Positions 55,377 through 60,997 of a stretch of DNA of 60,997 nt are shown here, in pieces (the first letter of the stretch is position 1; every line of letters starts with the position of its first letter). Source of the stretch: a virus; the IMG/VR virus record IMGVR_UViG_3300048591_000195, positions 1-60,997 of that record. One strand, 5' to 3'. Below the pieces are notes generated by a model. That model worked only from the letters and a program-made list of their open reading frames with translations, had not been told where the DNA came from and did not search any database. Both the position numbers and the translations under genes were made by a program.

Positions 55377-57503
55377 TTAAAATGGTGGGTCTTCCGGTAA
55401 CGGTGCGTTCATGTTTGGCTTTGCCTGTTTCATCTTTGCGTAATGGTTCTCGTACTTCATTTCAGATTGATGCCCCTTCAATAATGAGCCGTCAATCGGA
55501 CAAACACCATTAAAAAAAAACCTGTTTGTTAATTCATCAAAATGAATCTGATCGAAGTATCCTAACTTTGTCGTTAATTCCTGACTGCGTTGCTTCAATG
55601 TGTAAAAACTGCCTTTCGGGCTATTTGGGTTTATATGCTTCTCATGCCTGTGGTACGAAAATATTCCATCCATTGAATTATCCCAAGCAGAGCCACCCAA
55701 CAAATCATGCTGTGTTACTACCTTATATTCTCCATTAAGTTTTCCGTTCTTTCTCATTCGCCTTTCGTCCATGCTTTTCGGGTGAGCAATTAAGTTTCCG
55801 ACCATATCCGTATCAAGAACCAAATCCTCAAATTCACCAAACACCCTTTCAAGAACCACGTCCTTTGTTGTCTTTCCTTCATCTATCGTTAAGTTCTTCC
55901 ACGGGTCAAGTAAGAATCCATCCGTTCCAAAAGTTTCATATAGGTTTTTAAATCCTTCAATTACTGTTTTTGGTGCCCGGTCTTTGTGAGTATCCAATAC
56001 AAAAAAATGCTGCTCTATCCATAACATCGCAGCCTGATATTCTGCCAAAGTCATTTGATTGCCTTTGTGTTTGTATGGGTTCTTTCCCGTGTACGCATGA
56101 ATCAGAATATTATAAATCTTGTGCGCTGATCTTACCATTCTGCCGTCCGAATTTTTTACCGAATCAATCATTTCAGGACTCCATATCGCCCACTTCCAAT
56201 CGTCAATAACAGACTTCACCAACATCAAGAAAAGCACGAGGCCAGTATTATGTGTTGGAACAAACGATCGGCCTGATAGATACAGATGACTTGGGGAATC
56301 AACCTGAATACATTTTACAGGAACACTATTTATAGGATCACATGAAACAATACTTCTGTACCGACAATTCAATCTTATTTCTTTTGAAAGTCTTTTTTTC
56401 TTTCTTGGTAAAGAGAAAACATCTTTGTTAGTTTTAAAAGTTATTCTATATCGATCCGATGTTTTTCTGCCATATAATTTAGCATCATATTTTTTAGAAT
56501 AACATTTGATGCCTAATGAATTTATCAGTGTATAAACATGGTTAGATAAATTAAAATTTGTACTGGTAAACTCCATATTTCCTGTTTTTGAAGCTGTGCC
56601 GTCAGAATCCATTAACCCCCTTAATAACTCCATTCTATCACTTTCATCACTAAATAAATAAATATCTGGAATATGTTTATTGTGCAGTAATTTCAATTCA
56701 ACCATTTGTTTTCTTACTCCATGAATCGTGAATTCTCCACAGTTTCTATTCCTCTTATCTGGCCTAAAAGTACCAACCTCATAACCTAATGATGTTAATT
56801 TTTGTAAATAAAAATTGTAATCATCAAAAGAGCTTGTTATTGAATTTGTTCTTGAATTTCCATCACCAAGCCATAAACCAATTATATAAGGATGAACAGG
56901 TAAATTATTTTTACTACATTTTATTGGTTTCGCAACAGGAACATAATGTTTATATCTTTTATTACCATTAACATCAATTCTATCGATCAATGTTCGACTA
57001 ATTTCATAAGTAGTGACAATTGATGGTTGTACCATCTTATATGATTGATCGGTTCCTCTTAATTTAAGAGGCCCTCTCCTTTCGTTTCTATATAGGCTAT
57101 TAACAGCATGAGAACTATATGTTTTCCATAAATGATCCTCACAACAAATTTCCTCAGTTCCATCACTAAATGTAATTTTATAGCATCTTTTATTAAACTG
57201 AACTTCGGTTACGAACGTAACATTACATTGATTACCATTTTCATCAAAGACGATATCACCTGCTTTTAAATCCAACATCTTTTTAAACCCGTTTGGAGTT
57301 GGTATTTCTGTATGTATCCACTGAGCTTTCCCGAAACCCGCAAATCCAGTAAACGCATTTAAAAAACCACGCATCCAACTGAATATATTTTCCAAGTCAG
57401 AAATACGGCACTTATCCGCAATCTTTCCTCCCTCCTTAAAATCAACTATTAATCGTGATATGTTTGGAGGTAAGTACCCGCCTATGTTTCCGTTATCTGA
57501 CAT
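55377..57503 (-). CDS. dnaB: DnaB-type replicative helicase, ATPase domain, with intein
   Basis: 708 aa precursor; about 348 aa after splicing. The P-loop GFAGFGK (53-59) is cut by the intein (60-419) exactly before its Thr (420). The ATPase continues with LVLFLMLVKSVIDDWKWAIW, a Walker-B-like DGFLLDPW and SYHRHEKHINPN, as in DnaB-like RecA folds. The N-terminal domain is in a separate gene upstream (57493-58182), overlapping by 11 bases in another frame. The helicase unwinds DNA at the phage fork; it works only after the intein is removed, as the P-loop is otherwise broken. Confidence 0.85.
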   Translation of the reverse strand: MSDNGNIGGYLPPNISRLIVDFKEGGKIADKCRISDLENIFSWMRGFLNAFTGFAGFGKAQWIHTEIPTPNGFKKMLDLKAGDIVFDENGNQCNVTFVTEVQFNKRCYKITFSDGTEEICCEDHLWKTYSSHAVNSLYRNERRGPLKLRGTDQSYKMVQPSIVTTYEISRTLIDRIDVNGNKRYKHYVPVAKPIKCSKNNLPVHPYIIGLWLGDGNSRTNSITSSFDDYNFYLQKLTSLGYEVGTFRPDKRNRNCGEFTIHGVRKQMVELKLLHNKHIPDIYLFSDESDRMELLRGLMDSDGTASKTGNMEFTSTNFNLSNHVYTLINSLGIKCYSKKYDAKLYGRKTSDRYRITFKTNKDVFSLPRKKKRLSKEIRLNCRYRSIVSCDPINSVPVKCIQVDSPSHLYLSGRSFVPTHNTGLVLFLMLVKSVIDDWKWAIWSPEMIDSVKNSDGRMVRSAHKIYNILIHAYTGKNPYKHKGNQMTLAEYQAAMLWIEQHFFVLDTHKDRAPKTVIEGFKNLYETFGTDGFLLDPWKNLTIDEGKTTKDVVLERVFGEFEDLVLDTDMVGNLIAHPKSMDERRMRKNGKLNGEYKVVTQHDLLGGSAWDNSMDGIFSYHRHEKHINPNSPKGSFYTLKQRSQELTTKLGYFDQIHFDELTNRFFFNGVCPIDGSLLKGHQSEMKYENHYAKMKQAKPNMNAPLPEDPPF
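56247..57326 (-). mobile_element. class 3 intein with LAGLIDADG endonuclease (360 aa)
   Basis: Starts with Ala60 (KAQWIHTEIPTPNGFKK), not Cys or Ser, and ends THN before Thr420. The three marks of class 3 inteins are present: Trp126 in EDHLWKT (block B), Cys398 in VKCIQVDSPSHLYLSG (block F) and Thr420 at the +1 place. A homing endonuclease domain with two LAGLIDADG motifs lies inside: PYIIGLWLGDG (205-215) and ELLRGLMDSDG (292-302). It sits in the helicase P-loop, a known favoured place for inteins. Confidence 0.9.
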
Positions 57504-58182
57504 TCAATTCCTCTATTTCTTTTAGTTCCTTTTTGCATTTATCCAGTTGAACAAATACGTCCACAGTATCGTCATAGCAATCCTGATGTATCTTGCTACC
57601 GTATTCAATCAGTTTTCTTTTGATAGCCATTTCAATAACACAACGCGCATGGTATTCTAAGTTTGCAGCACTCGATACCTTTGAGGTTAATTCAGCGATG
57701 TAATGCGCTCCGCCAATCATTTCCAGTTTACCCGACTTTCTTAAGGCCATTACCACAGTACGCATATCAATTGCCATGTTTTCAGCCTTCATTTTTTGTA
57801 GGGTTGAAAATATCTCCTGATGGGCCGGATTGTAAAAGCTATCAGGATTCATAATTAAAAGCACCTTTTCGGTTTGGTCGTTGTTCTCCAACATCAATGC
57901 CCCAAGTATTGCCTCCTCCAAGTCAATCGCCTGCGGGGGTATCTTTCCTAAATCATCACGCTTTTTTATTTCATCTTCATAGGCTCGGAGTAGCTTTTCA
58001 ACTACGTTAATGAATAGGTTATTTTCCTGGATTTTGATTTTAATCTTTTGCGATGGTTCCTTGTATCGTTCCAGTAATTCAACGGAGTTCTTGAATTTCT
58101 TTAAATAGAAACTAACTTCGTCCTTTAAGTCTTGCAGGCGAGGCTTTTGCTTGTACGTTGATGTTTTGTTAGTTGATTGCAT
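57493..58182 (-). CDS. DnaB N-terminal domain as a separate protein
   Basis: 229 aa. Residues 1-75 are a helical extension (RLQDLKDEVSFYLKKFKNSV). About 82-190 form the DnaB N-terminal helical domain: PPQAIDLEEAILGALMLENN; NPAHQEIFSTLQKMKAENM; MIGGAHYIAELTSKVSSAAN; EYHARCVIEMAIKRKLIEYG. In bacteria this domain is fused to the ATPase and shapes the hexamer. Here it ends at LNVR, with the ATPase ORF starting inside its last codons. The leader-motif sequence occupies codons 2-5. Confidence 0.82.
   Translation of the reverse strand: MQSTNKTSTYKQKPRLQDLKDEVSFYLKKFKNSVELLERYKEPSQKIKIKIQENNLFINVVEKLLRAYEDEIKKRDDLGKIPPQAIDLEEAILGALMLENNDQTEKVLLIMNPDSFYNPAHQEIFSTLQKMKAENMAIDMRTVVMALRKSGKLEMIGGAHYIAELTSKVSSAANLEYHARCVIEMAIKRKLIEYGSKIHQDCYDDTVDVFVQLDKCKKELKEIEELNVR
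58168..58175 (-). promoter_or_regulatory. CAACTAAC inside the first codons of gene 57493-58182
   Basis: Here the motif follows the ATG (ATGCAATCAACTAACAAAAC). Either the motif works within the coding start, or the copy is by chance. Confidence 0.3.
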
Positions 58183-58190
58183 TTGTTATT

Positions 58191-58538
58191 TCACCACGTC
58201 ATAGTATTCAACTTATAACCGTTTCCTGTTTTCTCCAACCGCCTCAATCCTTCAATGATGTTCTGGATGCCCCTGTCTTTGTCGTATTCCAAGTTACCTA
58301 AAATTAACTGATCTATTACAAATTCAATCGCCTTTGTTTCAACCTCCGGCATGAGGCGCAAGATAGTGTCTTTCCATTTGATGCAATCCCAAAAGTCTAA
58401 CTTGAAACTTCTAAGCTGGTTGAATTGGTCTAAGGAATTAAGAACGGCTAACTCTCTTTTGGTTAGCTTGCTGATTACCAATTCACGCTTTTCAACTTCG
58501 GTTAAACTCGCTTGGGTTTTCTTTACCAAACCACTCAT
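58191..58538 (-). CDS. hypothetical replication-region protein (115 aa)
   Basis: Start ATG 58538 (MSGLVKKTQASLTEVEKREL) chosen over a TTG nine bases upstream. Helical; contains LDFWDCIKWKDTILRLMP and GIQNIIEGLRRLEKTG. Next to the helicase genes. Role in replication is possible; not recognised. Confidence 0.6.
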   Translation of the reverse strand: MSGLVKKTQASLTEVEKRELVISKLTKRELAVLNSLDQFNQLRSFKLDFWDCIKWKDTILRLMPEVETKAIEFVIDQLILGNLEYDKDRGIQNIIEGLRRLEKTGNGYKLNTMTW

Positions 58539-58543
58539 ATCAA

Positions 58544-58909
58544 TCAAACAAGATGCCCGTACTTCTGACTAAATACATGGCTGCTGTTGTAATCGTTCAA
58601 ACTCTTTTTCGTTCCGGTTTGGATTTGGTACACGATCTCGTTGTACTTACTGTCAATTACCTGCAAGTCCTTATCCTTGAACCAATCCGGTAAACGCTGG
58701 CAAAGCATCCTGAATGAATTAATTACCAATTCATCCGTTGGCTGTAATTGCTTCGGAGAGGTTTTGATCGAATGCTCTATCTTTTTTATGATAGATTTCA
58801 TTTTCTTACCATGTACCGCGCTGAATGTCCAATCGGGGTGTATCTCTTTCAGCCAAATACGAACACATTCAGTATAAACTACGTCCTTTTGTTTGTCAGT
58901 CTTTTTCAT
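58544..58909 (-). CDS. hypothetical replication-region protein (121 aa)
   Basis: YTECVRIWLKEIHPDWTFSA; GKKMKSIIKKIEHSI; LCQRLPDWFKDKDLQVIDSK; YNEIVYQIQTG. I have seen this pattern in proteins of Bacteroidota phages near helicase genes; it may be a helicase loader or replication organiser, but this is a guess from place. Confidence 0.6.
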   Translation of the reverse strand: MKKTDKQKDVVYTECVRIWLKEIHPDWTFSAVHGKKMKSIIKKIEHSIKTSPKQLQPTDELVINSFRMLCQRLPDWFKDKDLQVIDSKYNEIVYQIQTGTKKSLNDYNSSHVFSQKYGHLV

Positions 58910-58912
58910 GGC

Positions 58913-59194
58913 TCAAAGATTTACCTTTTGAACTTTGGAAGCAGTTATCCTTTTTCTTTTGGTAGGCTCTTTAAATTCAATGTTCCATCCCGGGTGCCTC
59001 TTTCTTATCCGCTTTCTGAAAATCTTCATGGAGTCGATTAAATATTTGTGATCGTAATTACAAACATTGAAACCGTCCTCCAAGATTTTATCCGGTGGCT
59101 TGTTGTTGATTGCTTTATACCTTGTGGCGAACCGTAAGCCGATTTTGAATCGCTGTCTTTCAGTTAAGTTGGGGAAAAACTCTTTGATTGTCAT
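58913..59194 (-). CDS. hypothetical basic protein (93 aa)
   Basis: MTIKEFFPNLTERQRFKIGL, later MKIFRKRIRKRHPGWNIEFK and a Lys/Arg-rich end (PTKRKRITASKVQKVNL). Probable nucleic-acid binding because of charge. ATG overlaps the TGA of the broken ORF upstream. Confidence 0.6.
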   Translation of the reverse strand: MTIKEFFPNLTERQRFKIGLRFATRYKAINNKPPDKILEDGFNVCNYDHKYLIDSMKIFRKRIRKRHPGWNIEFKEPTKRKRITASKVQKVNL

Positions 59195-59520
59195 AGTCCA
59201 AGTCTGTTTATTTCGTTAACCATTTTAACAACTTTCTTTGTTGCGACTCTCATGTTAAGAGCCTGCAAGTAAACCAATTCAGGTCTTTGATTTACCTTGT
59301 GATGTATTGTGTCTGTTATTTGTCCTTTAACCTTTACCTCAAATTCAATTTTTGTTTCGATTAATTCAATTGATCCGGTTACAGGATTCCAACCGAATAA
59401 ACTAAGTCAGGGTATTTTTCTCATTCTCGCATTTAGTTTGTATTCATGCGGGACAGGTACCTCAAGAATTGTATTTAACTTTTCCTGATTTAAGTTTGTT
59501 GGGTTTAGTTGATTGTCCAT
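59191..59520 (-). pseudogene. gene with an in-frame TGA (109 codons)
   Basis: ATG 59520 reads MDNQLNPTNLNQEKLNTILE, VPVPHEYKLNARMRKIP, then TGA (59409-59407), then stays open in the same frame: LSLFGWNPVTGSIELIETKI, EFEVKVKGQITDTIHHKVNQ, RPELVYLQALNMRVATKKVV and on to a TGA that overlaps the next ATG (ATGA). Both halves look like one protein. TGA is used as normal stop elsewhere in this genome. A mutation, a sequencing error or stop-codon read-through (context TGA-C) are the options. Confidence 0.55.
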
Positions 59521-59529
59521 GTCATTAAG

Positions 59530-59712
59530 TTAATATCCTATAAACTCGCTCGTTTGCTTATCTAAATTCATCCGGCTGTTTCTGCTGGCCTTGTTGATGC
59601 ACGACTGGCAACGCCTCTCCTTGTGAACGTAACGCGAAATGCTGCCGTCTTTCTTTGTGTAGTAAGTTACAATGTCAGTTCCTTTTGATGGATTTCCGCA
59701 GATGCACGTCAT
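59530..59712 (-). CDS. small zinc-binding protein (60 aa)
   Basis: TCICGNPSKG at the N-terminus and RRCQSCINKASRN further on provide four cysteines for one zinc ion. Function unknown. Confidence 0.6.
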   Translation of the reverse strand: MTCICGNPSKGTDIVTYYTKKDGSISRYVHKERRCQSCINKASRNSRMNLDKQTSEFIGY

Positions 59713-59721
59713 AACCCAAAT

Positions 59722-60093
59722 TTAAGATTTTACATTCAAAACCTCCATCATTTTCCGAACTATTCCAGTAATGTTCTTTCGCTTGCCGTCTAAAATCTGG
59801 TAAACGGTCGCTGACTTGAATTGTGGGTACGCCTCACAAAACGCCAACACACTACCGAATTTCTCATTTATAGCCTCTGTAAGCCCGTTTCTCAATCCCT
59901 CCGTAATCTCATTACCCCCAAAGGTATCTTTCGTCTTAAGGGCTTTATCGTAGATTTTAGCCAACTCCATTCCTGAGTTCTTAAGACTCAATACCTTTTG
60001 AAGCTCATACCGGTCATAACCCGCCAACCGGCAAAACCGTGACATGGTGCCGAATTTCTTTTTTATGAATTGTTTTACCTTTTCTGGTTTCAT
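59722..60093 (-). CDS. double helix-turn-helix protein, possible regulator
   Basis: 123 aa with two similar halves: FGTMSRFCRLAGYDRYELQK (about 14-33) and FGSVLAFCEAYPQFKSATVY (about 79-98), the second followed by QILDGKRKNITGIVRKMMEV. Both resemble Cro/XRE-type helix-turn-helix units. It could be an early-gene regulator; no operator identified. Confidence 0.6.
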   Translation of the reverse strand: MKPEKVKQFIKKKFGTMSRFCRLAGYDRYELQKVLSLKNSGMELAKIYDKALKTKDTFGGNEITEGLRNGLTEAINEKFGSVLAFCEAYPQFKSATVYQILDGKRKNITGIVRKMMEVLNVKS

Positions 60094-60110
60094 TTTGCTT
60101 TAATTTATCG

Positions 60111-60437
60111 TTACAATATAGGCAACCTTATACCCCTGAAATCAAAGCCGCCTGAAATAGCCCTCAAATCAATCTTATCAACACTTTCAAAACACTCATC
60201 CCAAAATCCAGCATCGAACGCGTCAAATAGTTCTGAGTACTCCTTTAGGCTTATGTGGTTTTTCTCTTTCAATAAATACCGATCAACGGTTACAATCTCG
60301 TTCACCGATGGGCCTTGCCCGAAGAATGAACAGTAATTGAACATATCCGACCGATTCCATGGGTCGTATCTGCAAACCACAGTTTCACCGGATTTGAATT
60401 TACGCAGGCCAAGAACTGATTTTATTACCTGAATCAT
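60111..60437 (-). CDS. hypothetical protein (108 aa)
   Basis: MIQVIKSVLGLRKFKSGETV, then VTVDRYLLKEKNHISLKEYS and GGFDFRGIRLPIL. The GETVVCRYDPW region resembles small SH3-like barrels. Function unknown. Four-base overlap upstream. Confidence 0.6.
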   Translation of the reverse strand: MIQVIKSVLGLRKFKSGETVVCRYDPWNRSDMFNYCSFFGQGPSVNEIVTVDRYLLKEKNHISLKEYSELFDAFDAGFWDECFESVDKIDLRAISGGFDFRGIRLPIL

Positions 60438-60652
60438 TTCCTTCTCAGCTTAACATCATCAATCAGTATAACCACTTCTATGTATGGCGCTCCATCTTTG
60501 AATGAGTAAGTATAATCGTCCTGCAACCACCTTGCGCCTCTAAAATCAACATCCTGAGAATCCAATTCTTTCTCAATGTGTTTTCTTAAAATTTCCTCAA
60601 TTTCCCTTTTGGAAAAAGTCTTTTCGATTGATACATATTTTTTAAAGATCAT
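60434..60652 (-). CDS. hypothetical protein (72 aa)
   Basis: MIFKKYVSIEKTFSKREIEE, then RWLQDDYTYSFKDGAPYIEV and a short end (VILIDDVKLRRK). Just downstream of the nuclease gene. Not recognised. Confidence 0.6.
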   Translation of the reverse strand: MIFKKYVSIEKTFSKREIEEILRKHIEKELDSQDVDFRGARWLQDDYTYSFKDGAPYIEVVILIDDVKLRRK

Positions 60653-60654
60653 TT

Positions 60655-60997
60655 TTAATCGGTGTTTACGTTTACAACCTCAATATTTGGTGTGAATGTC
60701 CGGTCTTTGCATTCATCTTTTAACGGGCACTTGTTACAGGATGACAAAGAAGGACGCGCTGCAAATCCGATTGACTTTTCAAAGTTGAATTTTTTAAGCA
60801 GGTAATCCCCTTCATTCAGGTGCATTTCAACCATATCAGCATCAACCGGAATATACATGAACTTTATATCTGGATTGATCGGGTTTCCTTCTTCATCTTT
60901 TTCTTTATGGCTTGAATCAACAACCAAATAAAAAAACTTCAAATCTGATATAAGGTGATACTGAATAGCCTGAATCTTGTGATGTTCTTTCTGGATG
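60655..60997 (-). CDS. PD-(D/E)XK-type nuclease, C-terminal part (cut by window edge)
   Basis: The open frame begins at the window edge (IQKEHHKIQAIQYHLISDLK) with a Q-A-x-x-Y helix typical of RecB-like nucleases, then DSSHKEKDEEGNP, and ends with SSCNKCPLKDECK, a cysteine cluster often seen at the end of such enzymes. It joins in frame with the gene cut at position 1 (GA plus C = Asp), making a 266-aa protein. The normal lysine of the (D/E)xK motif and the usual spacer before the Q-x-x-x-Y helix are not seen at the join, so a few codons may be missing between the ends. Confidence 0.65.
   Translation of the reverse strand, partial: IQKEHHKIQAIQYHLISDLKFFYLVVDSSHKEKDEEGNPINPDIKFMYIPVDADMVEMHLNEGDYLLKKFNFEKSIGFAARPSLSSCNKCPLKDECKDRTFTPNIEVVNVNTD

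Overview
The window looks like the genome, or nearly the whole genome, of a tailed phage of the Bacteroidota. Every convincing protein gene is on the minus strand. The phage call rests on an uninterrupted set of large terminase, HK97-type portal, prohead protease, major capsid protein, tail tube, TP901-type tape measure (1224 aa), baseplate and fibre proteins, holin-like proteins and an amidase. A Bacteroidota host is suggested by promoter-like TTTG-N19-TAnnTTTG sequences, weak or absent Shine-Dalgarno sites with A-rich leaders, and several protein types (YopX, ERF, ASCH, LLSC-type lipoprotein signal). A long tape measure and no sheath gene point to a siphovirus with a tail near 180 nm (inference). 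I see no integrase, transposase, tRNA or CRISPR array.

The two ends appear to belong together. The left edge cuts a PD-(D/E)XK nuclease gene after 152 codons plus two bases. The right edge carries the C-terminal part of such a nuclease, and the frame is continuous across the join (801 nt in total). This suggests a circularly permuted genome opened inside that gene, possibly with a small gap.

Read in the direction of transcription (right to left, through the join), there are two modules. The early/middle module starts near 5423: HNH endonuclease, a nucleotidyltransferase-like protein, many small ORFs, ERF annealing protein and the split nuclease. From 60997 it continues leftward: small regulators, a DnaB-type helicase split into two genes (the ATPase half carries a class 3 intein in its P-loop), NinB-like and HNH/NinG-like proteins, a helicase-methyltransferase pair, exonuclease, RuvC-like resolvase, an acyl carrier protein, and two strong terminators at 47994-48131. 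The late module runs from 47960 to 6143: small terminase, a patch of short accessory genes with ASCH domains, large terminase, an accessory block of glycosyltransferases and sugar-modifying enzymes with Dcm (34.8-42.3 kb), then head, tail, fibre and lysis genes, ending at a strong terminator at 6062-6100.

The only long gene-free tract (5424-6142) lies between the end of the late module and the start of the early one. It contains a good plus-strand promoter followed by two hairpins, the second with a U-tract, and then a chain of further hairpins: a candidate structured RNA region. Other unusual points are a recurring leader motif (TCAACTAAC) just upstream of at least eight early/accessory genes, an integron attC-like palindrome with a small zinc-ribbon cassette gene, a dual-frame Dcm region, Sec signals on fibre-like proteins, and three broken small genes.
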